DNA of 36,226 nt from Acetobacter syzygii (GTDB taxonomy: Bacteria > Pseudomonadota > Alphaproteobacteria > Acetobacterales > Acetobacteraceae), in contig NZ_BAMZ01000023.1 in NCBI RefSeq assembly GCF_000964225.1, positions 1 through 36,226 of the forward strand. The letters are read 5' to 3'. The notes under the pieces are model-generated. The model was given only the letters and a program-made list of their open reading frames with translations. It did not search any database and had not been told where the DNA came from. Shown here piece after piece: positions 15,756-24,377 of the stretch (position 1 is the stretch's first letter; each line of letters starts with the position of its first letter). Both the position numbers and the translations under genes were made by a program.

Positions 15756-16889
15756 ATGCCCAACACCCCCAAAACACATCAGCCCGATGGGTTTGTGAAC
15801 GCACTGGGTCTGATGAGCGGCACTTCGCTGGATGGCGTGGATGCTGCGCTCATCCGCACGGATGGCACAGACATAGCCGCACATGGACCCTCCTTTACCC
15901 TGCCCTACACGGCAAACCTACGCCAGCGTTTGCGCACCCTGCTGGATCGCGCTCCCGATCTGGGGGCAGACGATGCTGACCTTAAAGCCGCGGAACACGC
16001 CCTGACCGTAGTGCATGTGCAGGCCGTGCAGCGCCTTCGCCACATGGCCCCGGACATGCCGGTGGATCTTGTCGGTTTTCATGGCCAGACCATTCTGCAC
16101 AGGCCGGGGCGGACATGGCAGATTGGGGATGCGGCTTACCTGTCCGCCCAAACCAACCTGCCTGTTATACACGATTTTCGATCCGCCGATGTTGCCGCAG
16201 GTGGCGAAGGCGCACCTTTGGTACCGCTCTACCATGCGGCTCTGCTCCGCAATGCGCCAGCGCCTGTTGCCGTCCTGAACATTGGTGGCGTCGCTAACCT
16301 GAGCCTGATCCCCAGCCATGGCCCAATCGTTGCGTGCGATACAGGCCCCGGCAATGCCCTGCTGGACGACTGGGCCGCCCAACATACAGGTATTCCATAC
16401 GACAAGGATGGGCAGCTTGCCCTTGGTGGCAAGGTTGCGCACAACATTCTGGAACACCTGCTTGCACATCCGTTTTTCCGCAAGCCTGCCCCCAAATCGC
16501 TCGACAGGTTAAGTTTTCACAACGCTCTAACCTGCCTTGAGGGGCTGAATGCAGCCGATGGTGCTGCAACTCTGGTAGCCTTTACGGCACAGACCATTGC
16601 CCGCACCCCCTTACCAGAACAGCCGCGAACATGGTTTGTCTGTGGCGGGGGCAGGCATAACCCTGCCCTTATGGCGGCCCTTGCCCAAGTGCTCCCCGGC
16701 ACGGTTTACCCAGCGGAACAATGCGGCTGGAAAGGGGATGCACTGGAAGCAGAATGCTTTGGTTTCCTGGCAGTGCGCAGTCTTAACGGCTTGCCCCTTT
16801 CCCTGCCGACCACAACGGGTGTAGCTTCCCCTCAAACAGGTGGGCGGCTGACCTGCATGGGTATTACCCCATGGGGTCGCAGGCTCTGA
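15756..16889 (+). CDS. anmK: Anhydro-N-acetylmuramic acid kinase
   Basis: AnmK phosphorylates and opens 1,6-anhydro-MurNAc, recovering cell-wall fragments as MurNAc-6-phosphate. The 377-residue product has the ASKHA-type features of the family: ALGLMSGTSLDGVDAAL, GFHGQTILHRP with WQIGDAAYL, NIGGVANLSLI, ACDTGPGNALLDDW and the C-terminal VCGGGRHNPALMAAL. ATG 15756 lies 9 bases after the preceding stop with no strong ribosome site, consistent with reinitiation. It ends the B6-synthesis operon, an odd partner whose link is perhaps only positional. Confidence 0.96.
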   Translation: MPNTPKTHQPDGFVNALGLMSGTSLDGVDAALIRTDGTDIAAHGPSFTLPYTANLRQRLRTLLDRAPDLGADDADLKAAEHALTVVHVQAVQRLRHMAPDMPVDLVGFHGQTILHRPGRTWQIGDAAYLSAQTNLPVIHDFRSADVAAGGEGAPLVPLYHAALLRNAPAPVAVLNIGGVANLSLIPSHGPIVACDTGPGNALLDDWAAQHTGIPYDKDGQLALGGKVAHNILEHLLAHPFFRKPAPKSLDRLSFHNALTCLEGLNAADGAATLVAFTAQTIARTPLPEQPRTWFVCGGGRHNPALMAALAQVLPGTVYPAEQCGWKGDALEAECFGFLAVRSLNGLPLSLPTTTGVASPQTGGRLTCMGITPWGRRL

Positions 16890-16951
16890 CCGTGTACAGA
16901 CACGGATGTTGATGATCCATCTTGTTCAGACTGACAGGAAAGACCTTCTTG

Positions 16952-17443
16952 ATGAAACGTTTTTTCGCGCTTTGCATCCTGTTGCCGGGCTTGGCCACCA
17001 CAACCATACACCAGACGGTAACAGCCCAGACCGTGCTTGATAACAGCGCCCAAAAGGCTTCTCCTTTCGTCAAGAGCACGCTCAAAACTCTGGTGACACG
17101 TTTTTCCAATACCCACCCCAAATTCCGCAATCTGACCGTCCATACCAACAGCGACAAAAAACAGATTGTCTGCGGTCAGGTCAGCCTGAGCGAGAATAAA
17201 TCTCCCGCCGAAGAGAGTTTTATGTCCTTTGGAGCGGCGGAAGATGGGGAACAGCCTGTGGTGTACGAAGCACGGACCATTCCCGCCACATTAGACACGC
17301 GTGAAGCCAACCAGTGGATTAACCATGGTGCTGATCTGGAAGAACTGGAAGAACTGGGCTGTGTGCCAGAAGGCAGCTACCGCCAGTATGGCGATACATT
17401 AAACAAGGTTCTACAGGACCACAAAATTAACGCCACGCGTTAA
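16952..17443 (+). CDS. Secreted hypothetical protein
   Basis: The 163-residue product starts with a Sec-type signal peptide (MKRFFALCILLPGLA, likely cut after VTA) and continues as a polar periplasmic domain; it has two Cys (QIVCGQ and LGCVPE), possibly a disulphide. No family is recognised. ATG 16952 has AGGAAAG 9-15 bases upstream; an upstream in-frame TTG was rejected because it would bury the signal peptide. It lies 62 bases after anmK and is followed by a hairpin. Confidence 0.7.
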   Translation: MKRFFALCILLPGLATTTIHQTVTAQTVLDNSAQKASPFVKSTLKTLVTRFSNTHPKFRNLTVHTNSDKKQIVCGQVSLSENKSPAEESFMSFGAAEDGEQPVVYEARTIPATLDTREANQWINHGADLEELEELGCVPEGSYRQYGDTLNKVLQDHKINATR

Positions 17444-17451
17444 CACTCCAC

Positions 17452-17486
17452 GCCCTTGTTTTTAACGATTGCGTTATAACAAGGGC
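17452..17486 (+). terminator. Long hairpin after the secreted protein gene
   Basis: GCCCTTGTT (17452-17460) pairs with AACAAGGGC (17478-17486), and inside it TAACG pairs with CGTTA around ATTG. No T-run follows, so termination is inferred only from position, 8 bases after the stop. Confidence 0.5.
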
Positions 17487-17523
17487 ATACCTGATGCGCA
17501 AAAAACACAATTCTGATGATACT

Positions 17524-17615
17524 CGCCTGAAAACGCTTCAGGCGTAATTGACATGAGCCGGTTTCCATCGGCATGTTCAGCCGGTTGCGAACAAAAATAA
17601 CAAAACAAGCCGGTT
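17524..17615. promoter_or_regulatory. Hairpin and triple AGCCGGTT repeat upstream of the DUF3311-symporter pair
   Basis: CGCCTGAA/TTCAGGCG (17524-17531 with 17537-17544) forms a perfect 8-bp stem with a 5-base loop. Downstream, AGCCGGTT occurs three times in the same direction (17556-17563, 17579-17586, 17608-17615), the last one 7 bases before the DUF3311 start. Repeated words in a leader suggest an operator; the regulator is unknown. Confidence 0.45.
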
Positions 17616-17622
17616 TCACGAA

Positions 17623-17802
17623 ATGAAATATCTTAATTTACTCCTTCTGCTACCCTTTTTGGGTTTGCTCTGGACTCCGCTGTATGACCGGCACGACCCG
17701 GTCCTGCTCGGTTTTCCCTTCTTTTACTGGTACCAGTTCGCCTGGGTACCCGTAACATCCGTCCTGATCTGGGTTGTGTGGAAGAAGGGGAACCGCGCAT
17801 GA
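17623..17802 (+). CDS. DUF3311 small membrane protein
   Basis: A 59-residue protein: a hydrophobic segment (KYLNLLLLLPFLGLLWTPLY), the DUF3311-type centre GFPFFYWYQFAWVP, then a second helix VTSVLIWVVW and a basic end. DUF3311 proteins are usually encoded directly before a sodium:solute symporter, and this one overlaps its partner by 4 bases (ATGA), so it is likely an accessory subunit or assembly factor of that transporter. ATG 17623 has no strong ribosome site (CACGAAA just before). Confidence 0.85.
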   Translation: MKYLNLLLLLPFLGLLWTPLYDRHDPVLLGFPFFYWYQFAWVPVTSVLIWVVWKKGNRA

Positions 17803-19271
17803 ACGCCATCAATCCATGGGCGCTTGGCGTCTTTATCCTCTTTTTTGCCGCGACCATTGTTATTGGTTCCTCCATCCAGTGGATCCGCGGATTATTTAGC
17901 AAAAAGACCAGTTCCACCTCTCACGAGGAGTGGTCGCTAGGTGGGCGTGGGTTTGGCCCGTGGGTAACCTGGTTTTTGGTCGGGGGGGATTTTTATACGG
18001 CTTACACGGTTATTGCCGTGCCCGCATTGGTGTACGCCGCAGGTGCCTATGGATTTTTTGCCCTGCCTTACACGATTATTGTTTACCCGTTTATTTTTAT
18101 TGTTATGCCCAAACTGTGGAAAATTGCACGTGAAGGCGGGCACTCCACAGCGGCAGATATTGTGCGTGCCCGGTTTGACAGCCGCGCACTGGAAATTGTT
18201 ATTGCCCTGACCGGCCTTGTTGCCGTTATGCCCTACATTGCCTTGCAGCTAATTGGCATTCGGACCGTTATTCAAGCGCTGGGCCTGCCGGGGGATCTGC
18301 CGCTCATTATCGCGTTTTTGTCCCTCGCAGCCTATACTTGGCTGGGTGGGCTGCACGCCCCCGCCCTGACCGCTTTTATCAAAGATATCATGATCTATAT
18401 TGCCGTGCTGGTAGCAGTTACGGTCATTCCTTTGCATACAGGTGGATATGGTGCTCTGTTTGCCTCGGTTGAACATGCACAAACCATGCTCAAACCTGGG
18501 CAGGGTCTGCCTTATGCCACTCTGGCCCTTTCTTCCGCTCTGGCTGCATTCCTTTACCCCCATACGCTTACGGGTATTCTGGCATCCCGTTCGGCAGATA
18601 CCATTCGCCAGAATGCCGTATTCCTGCCTGTTTACACCATTGTACTTGGGTTAATTGCCATGCTGGGCTTTATGGCCCACGCGGCAGGCATAATAACAAC
18701 CAACAATTCCATGGTTGTTCCCATGCTGTTCCAGAAGGTTTTTCCGGCATGGTTTGCCGGGTTCTGTCTGGCCGCCATTGCGGTGGGTGCGCTTGTGCCT
18801 GCTGCCGTTATGGCCATTGGTGCTGCCAACCTTGTTACCAGCAACCTGCTCCCAGCCCAGAAAGACCCGGTACGCACCAGCCGCCTGACCTCGCTGCTGG
18901 TCAAACTGGGGGCACTGGTCTGTGTGCTGTTCCTGAATGCGCAGTTCGCCATTGACTTCCAGCTTCTTGGCGGCGTGTTTATTCTGCAAACCTTTCCTGC
19001 TCTTATTCTGGGTTTGCTCAAGGTCCGTTTTTCCGCCACCGCCATGCTGGCTGGCTGGCTGATTGGCACCGTGTTTGGGGTCAGCCTGTGCTGGATGGAT
19101 GGGCTTAAGCCTATTCACCCCGTTAATCTGGGTCTGTTCTCGGGCAATGTTTCCACGGGTCTGCTGGCTCTTGGCGTTAACCTTGTAATTGTGGTCGTGA
19201 TTTCGGCCCTGTACCCTGCAAAAAAAGCAATCAGCACATCCAAACCGGACAGCGTGGAAAATCCTGCCTAA
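17799..19271 (+). CDS. Sodium:solute symporter (SSS family, MctP-like)
   Basis: A 490-residue integral membrane protein with about 13 hydrophobic helices of the SSS fold: a first helix ALGVFILFFAATIVIG, the conserved WSLGGRGFG followed by FLVGGDFYTAYTV, then ALPYTIIVYP, SLAAYTWLGGLHAPALTAF and PHTLTGILASRSADTIRQNA. It couples uptake of a small solute to Na+ at the inner membrane; DUF3311-paired members are often monocarboxylate or amino acid carriers, but the substrate is not decided. ATG 17799 (AAGGGG 8 bases upstream) overlaps the DUF3311 stop. Confidence 0.9.
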   Translation: MNAINPWALGVFILFFAATIVIGSSIQWIRGLFSKKTSSTSHEEWSLGGRGFGPWVTWFLVGGDFYTAYTVIAVPALVYAAGAYGFFALPYTIIVYPFIFIVMPKLWKIAREGGHSTAADIVRARFDSRALEIVIALTGLVAVMPYIALQLIGIRTVIQALGLPGDLPLIIAFLSLAAYTWLGGLHAPALTAFIKDIMIYIAVLVAVTVIPLHTGGYGALFASVEHAQTMLKPGQGLPYATLALSSALAAFLYPHTLTGILASRSADTIRQNAVFLPVYTIVLGLIAMLGFMAHAAGIITTNNSMVVPMLFQKVFPAWFAGFCLAAIAVGALVPAAVMAIGAANLVTSNLLPAQKDPVRTSRLTSLLVKLGALVCVLFLNAQFAIDFQLLGGVFILQTFPALILGLLKVRFSATAMLAGWLIGTVFGVSLCWMDGLKPIHPVNLGLFSGNVSTGLLALGVNLVIVVVISALYPAKKAISTSKPDSVENPA

Positions 19272-19294
19272 AAAGCGGAACACACCTGCACAAC

Positions 19295-19323
19295 AAAAAA
19301 GGGATGGCCATTAAGGCCATCCC
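19295..19323 (-). terminator. Rho-independent terminator for the 19356-19793 gene
   Basis: A perfect 9-bp stem (GGGATGGCC 19301-19309 with GGCCATCCC 19315-19323) and a 5-base loop, with six A residues before it on the plus strand, which become a T-run on the minus strand. It is oriented for the minus-strand hypothetical gene that ends 33 bases away. Confidence 0.85.
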
Positions 19324-19355
19324 CCACCACATCAGCTGCTGACCTGTTCCCTATA

Positions 19356-19793
19356 TTACAGGCTAAGAAGAATAGCAGGAGCAGTCTCAATATGAGTGGG
19401 CTGGAAAGTCCTGACCTGCTCACGCACAACATCATACAAATCTATGCCGCACCTACGGGCTGGTTCAACCATCTGCTCATACAGTTCTTCCAGCAGGTAG
19501 TTTTGCTGCCCGCCTTCACTCAACCGTAAGGGGGAACGCTGGTTACGCTGGCATAGCTTGAAAAATGAGCGAAGGGCAGCCTCGCCTTGCGGTGCAAGGC
19601 CAGCCACAGTGCTGGCAAAAAAATCTACTTCCGCATTCAGCCCGACAAAAACACCGCGGAAAACCGCACGCTGCACCTGAAAACTGATAAGGGCCGGAAT
19701 GCCGCCAATAAGCATAATATCCTGTGCAGATGGGGGCATTGGTGCTGTCTGGCTCCTTGCAAGCGCGGGCATGGTTTGCAATGTTGATAGCAT
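19356..19793 (-). CDS. Hypothetical protein, possibly phasin-like
   Basis: A 145-residue protein (if ATG 19793 is used) with a Pro/Ala-rich start and then an amphipathic helical middle (FQVQRAVFRGVFVGLNAEVDFFAS), ending HIETAPAILLSL. No family is recognised; the single long amphipathic helix recalls phasins, but I cannot support that name. ATGs at residues 8, 19 and 27 are possible; an AAGGAG lies 13 bases before the one at residue 19. It is divergent from alkB with only about 90 bases between starts, and has a good terminator. Probably lineage-restricted. Confidence 0.6.
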   Translation of the reverse strand: MLSTLQTMPALARSQTAPMPPSAQDIMLIGGIPALISFQVQRAVFRGVFVGLNAEVDFFASTVAGLAPQGEAALRSFFKLCQRNQRSPLRLSEGGQQNYLLEELYEQMVEPARRCGIDLYDVVREQVRTFQPTHIETAPAILLSL

Positions 19794-19882
19794 TCTTCTG
19801 CTCTACGCCAAAGAGTGCGCTGGGTCCCTCACGATTTTCATTAAGCATTGCCATGCCACGCTCCCACCCGACAGCCCAACAG

Positions 19883-20551
19883 ATGGACCTTTTGCTCCCT
19901 GACACCCGCCCCCAGCGTGTGGAGCTAGAAGCAGGCGCCGTGCTACTGCGGCAGTTTGCCACACAGCAAAGCGCCATACTGCTCCATGCCATAGACGAAG
20001 TTGTCCAGCAGGCGCCTTTCCGCCACATGCTCACACCCGGTGGAGGCAGCATGTCGGCTGCCATGTCCAGCTGTGGCACACTGGGCTGGGTCAGCTCCGC
20101 GCATGGATATGCTTACACCACGCAGGACCCGACCAGCCACCATCCATGGCCCGCCATACCCCTGCCGTTGCTCCAACTCGCACAAAATGCCGCACAGGCC
20201 GCGGGGTATACGAACTTCCTCCCTAACGCCTGCCTGCTGAACCGTTACCAGAACGGCGCTCATATGGGGCTACATCAGGACAAAGATGAACAGGACACCA
20301 CGCAGCCCATAGTCTCGCTCTCCCTCGGGCGAACAGGATTATTTATATGGGGGGGGCGCAACAGGGCAGATAAGGTTCGCACATTTGCGCTGGAGCATGG
20401 AGACGTACTGGTATGGGGTGGGCCAGCACGGCTGAACTACCACGGCATTAAAAATCTGGCCCCCTCCGCACACCCCCTTACGGGCATGACCCGGTTCAAC
20501 GTAACCTTCCGCTATGTTGCCCACGCTCTTTTAAACCCCACACGGACTTAA
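19883..20551 (+). CDS. alkB: AlkB-type DNA repair dioxygenase
   Basis: AlkB reverses 1-methyladenine and 3-methylcytosine in DNA by oxidative demethylation with Fe(II) and 2-oxoglutarate. The 222-residue product (E. coli AlkB is 216) has MLTPGGGSMSAAMSSCG and LGWVSSAHGYAY, the iron ligands His131 and Asp133 in LHQDKDE and His187 in YHGIKN, and the 2-oxoglutarate-binding Arg204 and Arg210 in MTRFNVTFR. ATG 19883 has no good ribosome site; ATG 19853 would add ten residues. It sits 10 bases before the serine hydrolase gene on the same strand. There is no ada gene nearby. Confidence 0.95.
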   Translation: MDLLLPDTRPQRVELEAGAVLLRQFATQQSAILLHAIDEVVQQAPFRHMLTPGGGSMSAAMSSCGTLGWVSSAHGYAYTTQDPTSHHPWPAIPLPLLQLAQNAAQAAGYTNFLPNACLLNRYQNGAHMGLHQDKDEQDTTQPIVSLSLGRTGLFIWGGRNRADKVRTFALEHGDVLVWGGPARLNYHGIKNLAPSAHPLTGMTRFNVTFRYVAHALLNPTRT

Positions 20552-20561
20552 TTGACCCAAC

Positions 20562-21743
20562 ATGCCCAACGCCAGCACCATGCCCCGCCGCACACTGTTG
20601 CAAACAGGACTGGCCTGCGCCGCCTGCCTGAGCACGCCTTTTCTCCCGGCTTATGCCGCACAAGAGCAGGATAATCCGTTTTCTGCGGTGGAGAATATTT
20701 TTCATCAAGCCATTCGGGACCACAGAATGCCCGGTGCCGTAGCGGCAATAGGACATGCAGGACAACTGGTCTGGAAAGGGGTTTTTGGCAATCGCGCCAT
20801 AATACCCCAAACTGAAACCATGACATGGGATACCATATTTGACATGGCATCCCTGACAAAGGTTCTTATAACCGCCCCTGCGATCATGCAGTTTTATGAG
20901 CGGAGTCTTATTGCGCTGGATACACCAGCCTGCCATTATCTGCCGGACTTTGCAGCACATGGCAAAGACGCAATTACCATACGCCAACTGCTAACCCATT
21001 ATTCCGGATTACCCGCTGATCTGGATTTAAGTTTTCCATGGAGTGGCAAACAAGCTGCCATCCGTATGGTCATGAACACGCCCCTCCAAAATCCTCCGGG
21101 CGAAAAATTTGTTTATAGTGATATTAATTTCATCACGCTTGGGCTGATTGTTGAACGGCTTTCCGGCACCTCCCTGCCCCTGTACGCAACGGAGCATATT
21201 CTCAAACCGCTGGGTTTGAAGGCCTCATTTTTCCTGCCATACGCCACCCAAAAAACCAATATTGCTCCCACTCAATATGATGAGAATGGGCAGATGCTCC
21301 AAGGTATTGTGCACGACCCTACAGCCCGGCGCATGGGGGGCGTTGCAGGCCATGCCGGACTGTTTTCCTGCGCGCAGGATACCGTAACTTACGCACACAG
21401 CCTGCTGGATAAACTGGCCGGATTACCCTCCACCTTCCCCCTGAAGGCAGAAACACTTTACCTTATGTCCACCCCACAGCAGCCACAGGGCAAAACCGAT
21501 TTGCGTGGACTGGGGTGGGATATAGCAACCCACTATTCCACAGCGCGCGGCGCTCACTTTCCTTCATCCTCTTTTGGTCATACCGGCTTTACCGGTACTT
21601 CCTTGTGGCTGGTCCCCAACAGCCGCAGCTTTGTTGTCATCCTGACCAACCGTGTTCACCCCAACGGGCAGGGAAATGTTGTGACCTTGCGCAAAGATGT
21701 TGCCACCGCAGCAGCTCTGGCCCTGACCGGCATGGAACAGTAA
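20562..21743 (+). CDS. Serine hydrolase, beta-lactamase family (class C/AmpC-like fold)
   Basis: A 393-residue exported hydrolase. A signal region with an Arg-Arg pair (MPRRTLLQTGLACAACLS, possibly Tat) precedes the mature domain. The SxxK motif is FDMASLTKV (Ser97, Lys100), the YxN-like motif is YSDINF (Tyr185, with Asp in place of the typical Asn), and the KTG-like motif is HTGFTG. It may be an esterase, a peptidase or a beta-lactamase; the changed second motif makes a penicillin-hydrolysing role less certain. It begins 10 bases after alkB, perhaps co-transcribed. ATG 20562 or 20580 may be the start. Confidence 0.85.
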   Translation: MPNASTMPRRTLLQTGLACAACLSTPFLPAYAAQEQDNPFSAVENIFHQAIRDHRMPGAVAAIGHAGQLVWKGVFGNRAIIPQTETMTWDTIFDMASLTKVLITAPAIMQFYERSLIALDTPACHYLPDFAAHGKDAITIRQLLTHYSGLPADLDLSFPWSGKQAAIRMVMNTPLQNPPGEKFVYSDINFITLGLIVERLSGTSLPLYATEHILKPLGLKASFFLPYATQKTNIAPTQYDENGQMLQGIVHDPTARRMGGVAGHAGLFSCAQDTVTYAHSLLDKLAGLPSTFPLKAETLYLMSTPQQPQGKTDLRGLGWDIATHYSTARGAHFPSSSFGHTGFTGTSLWLVPNSRSFVVILTNRVHPNGQGNVVTLRKDVATAAALALTGMEQ

Positions 21744-21829
21744 CGCACGACCAGACCATTCTCTGCCAGTTATGGCAGCGTGCAACAGAGGTGTGTTATT
21801 CTGGCATCACCTTTTGAATATATTTCTGC

Positions 21830-21857
21830 ATATATAGGTTTATGCACACCTATATAT
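21830..21857. promoter_or_regulatory. Perfect 10-bp inverted repeat upstream of the TonB receptor
   Basis: ATATATAGGT (21830-21839) and ACCTATATAT (21848-21857) flank TTATGCAC. This AT-rich palindrome lies about 75 bases before the receptor start, in its promoter region, and is a candidate operator or a hairpin in the leader. It does not match the Fur consensus. Confidence 0.55.
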
Positions 21858-21930
21858 AGACAAAGAGCGTGGCATCCGGGCAGAAGAACGCACCCTTTGT
21901 TCTTTATCATATCCCGGACCAGCCAGATCC

Positions 21931-24303
21931 ATGCACGATCGTTTCCATATTTTTTTCGCCACCGGAACATTTGGCGCATTTTTGCTAACGACTTCGGCAC
22001 TGGCCGCAACCTCTGTTGCTCCTCAGCAACAGCTCCCTGCCGGTAAGCCGAGCACCATTAAAACAGCGCAGAGCAAAAGCCCGCTGGCACAGGCACGTAG
22101 CAGCGCAAAACCCGGCACCACCACGCCTATTGCCGGGATTTTAGATGGCTCCAATGGCGAAACCGTGAACGTACATGGCCACCATGCGGCTGATGGCACG
22201 GGCGCCAAATACATGAACAAAATTGTTTATCTCGGCCCCTTGGGCAACCGGGATACGCTGGACACACCTTACTCGGTCATGGGTGTGCCCCATGACGTGG
22301 TGGTCAATCAGCAGATTCGCAACATTAATGACATGGCGCAATATCTGCCTTCCGTTCAGCTGGAAATCCGTGGAGACCCCAATACATCGCGCCCACAATC
22401 GCGCGGGTTTGAGGCTGATGTGGTCTCCAACTCCCGCCTTGATGGTCTAAACGTGGTCTCCACCACGCCTTACCCAGCGGAATGGGTGGACAACCTGCAG
22501 GTGCTCAACGGTCTGGCCGGTGCCATGTATGGCCCCGAAAACCCGGCTGGTGTGTTTGAATACACCCTTAAACGCCCGACTGACCGGCGGACCGAACGGC
22601 TTTCTGTTGGGGTAGATTCCATCGGCACCCCAACAGTTAACGGCGATGTTTCTGGCCGTCTGGGCAAAAATGGCTGGTTTGGTTACCGCCTGAATATGCT
22701 GCATGCCAATGGCACGGCCTATGCACCAGGAAGCTGGATCCGGCGCGAAATGGTCAGTGCGGATTTTGATATTCATCTGGACGACAAAACAGTTATCGAA
22801 CTCGACGCCAGCCACTACACCTACGCTGCCCGTGGTTTGGCTCCGGGGTTTGGCATTCCAGCCGCAGGTGTTGGTGGGGCTTTGCCCGAAGCACCCGACC
22901 TGAGCAACCGCCTAGCTCCGGACTGGAGCGGGTATAATATGGAAACCAACACCTTTTTGGCCAAAATCAAACACGAGATCAACAAAGACTGGAGCTTTAC
23001 GCTCGGCGGACTTTACCAGGATGCCATGCGCCAGTCCTTTGGGATAACTGATACGCTTAGCGCGACCGAAGGAACACACGGTATTTACTCGGCAGTTGCA
23101 AAAGCCGCTACATCTGCAAACGATTTTCGTGTTGGTAGTAACATGGCCTATTTTAATGGCCGTGTTTATACCGGACCAGTCAAGCATGATCTGGTCATTG
23201 GCACCAATGGCTACATGATGGGGAACTACAACCCTGTAGGTGTGAGTGGCATTGTGCCAAAAGCCGGACTGCCTTTGGGCACATACTCCATGTATGGCGC
23301 GGCCCCCACCAATGGAACGCAACCGTACTATAGTAAAAAAGATTACAAATCCAGCAGTGTGATGAGCCAATCCTTTATTATTGGCGATACAATCAAGATC
23401 AATAAACACTGGTCGGTTATGGGAACACTGGCGTGGAGCTGGATCAACCAGAAAAGCCGTTCAAGTGTCACCAGTGCTGTGCGCCAGCTCCCGCAAACCA
23501 ATGCTGCATTCAGCCCAACAGCCAGCCTGCTTTACAAACCAACACAGAACCAGACCCTTTACTTTACGTATGGCCGGTCGGTGGAGGCTGGTCCTGTTGC
23601 CACGAACAGCAACAATATTTCTAACCCCAATGCGGCATTGCCAGTTGGCCACTCTGAGGAATATGAAGTCGGCTATAAATTCCGCTACCAGAAAATGCAG
23701 TTCAACATTGCCGGTTTCCGCATGACATCCCAATATGCCATGCCAACACCTGCTGCCAATTCCTCCTGCGTGGCTGGAAGCAACTGCCTGACATACGGGT
23801 ATTACGGCACACAGCGTAATTATGGTGTGGAAGCCCAGATTTCGGGAGAAGTATTGCCAAATCTTTCTGTTCTCGCAGGTATGACCTGGCTGGATGCTGA
23901 ACTTGTTGGCAGCCAGATTGCGGCTTACAACCACAAGCAGATTGTGGGAGCAGCTCCTTTGCAGGCCAACCTGCTACTGGACTACAGGCTCCCCGCCACC
24001 CTTGGTTCTTTTGCCTCCGGGTGGGCGTTTAACGCCAATGTCCATTATATGGGCAACCGTGCGGCAAATATTACAAACACACTCCACACCGGGTCTTACA
24101 CAACGCTGGACCTTGGCACCCGTTATGCCTTCCACGTTACAAAGTTCCCCTGGGTTGCCCGCTTTGGCGTAAGCAACGCCACAAACGAACGGTACTGGGC
24201 CTCCGTCTATACAGGCGCACCCGCTGGCACATCTGGCGCAGGGTCAACCCTGTATGCCGGGCTGCCACGCGTGTATCACTTCACGCTCTCTATGGAATTT
24301 TAA
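21931..24303 (+). CDS. TonB-dependent siderophore-type receptor
   Basis: A 790-residue outer-membrane receptor with signal peptide (cut near SALA-ATS), no signalling domain, a Pro/Ser/Lys-rich linker, a TonB-box-like ETVNVHG, then a plug with TPYSVMGVP, IRNINDMAQYLPSVQ, SRGFEADVVSNSRLDGLN and YGPENPAGVFEYTLKRPTD, and a 22-stranded barrel ending in FTLSMEF with the aromatic C-terminus. It probably takes up a ferric siderophore or other large ligand using TonB energy. ATG 21931 has a weak ribosome site. The palindrome at 21830-21857 is the most obvious control element. Convergent with the XRE gene. Confidence 0.9.
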   Translation: MHDRFHIFFATGTFGAFLLTTSALAATSVAPQQQLPAGKPSTIKTAQSKSPLAQARSSAKPGTTTPIAGILDGSNGETVNVHGHHAADGTGAKYMNKIVYLGPLGNRDTLDTPYSVMGVPHDVVVNQQIRNINDMAQYLPSVQLEIRGDPNTSRPQSRGFEADVVSNSRLDGLNVVSTTPYPAEWVDNLQVLNGLAGAMYGPENPAGVFEYTLKRPTDRRTERLSVGVDSIGTPTVNGDVSGRLGKNGWFGYRLNMLHANGTAYAPGSWIRREMVSADFDIHLDDKTVIELDASHYTYAARGLAPGFGIPAAGVGGALPEAPDLSNRLAPDWSGYNMETNTFLAKIKHEINKDWSFTLGGLYQDAMRQSFGITDTLSATEGTHGIYSAVAKAATSANDFRVGSNMAYFNGRVYTGPVKHDLVIGTNGYMMGNYNPVGVSGIVPKAGLPLGTYSMYGAAPTNGTQPYYSKKDYKSSSVMSQSFIIGDTIKINKHWSVMGTLAWSWINQKSRSSVTSAVRQLPQTNAAFSPTASLLYKPTQNQTLYFTYGRSVEAGPVATNSNNISNPNAALPVGHSEEYEVGYKFRYQKMQFNIAGFRMTSQYAMPTPAANSSCVAGSNCLTYGYYGTQRNYGVEAQISGEVLPNLSVLAGMTWLDAELVGSQIAAYNHKQIVGAAPLQANLLLDYRLPATLGSFASGWAFNANVHYMGNRAANITNTLHTGSYTTLDLGTRYAFHVTKFPWVARFGVSNATNERYWASVYTGAPAGTSGAGSTLYAGLPRVYHFTLSMEF

Positions 24304-24318
24304 TCTTACGGATCATGG

Positions 24319-24338
24319 GGTGGGCACTCAGGCCCACC
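24319..24338. terminator. Hairpin between the convergent receptor and XRE genes
   Basis: GGTGGGC (24319-24325) pairs with GCCCACC (24332-24338) around a 6-base loop; ATGG/CCAT flanks can extend it. It lies 16 bases after the receptor stop and could serve both strands, but the T-run is poor. Confidence 0.5.
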
Positions 24339-24377
24339 TTACCCATAACCAGATTACTGGCGCGGGCTACAAATAGC

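Noticed and set aside
18651..19283. 210-codon minus-strand frame opposite the symporter
   Set aside because: Gln/Asn/His-rich shadow of hydrophobic helices on the other strand.
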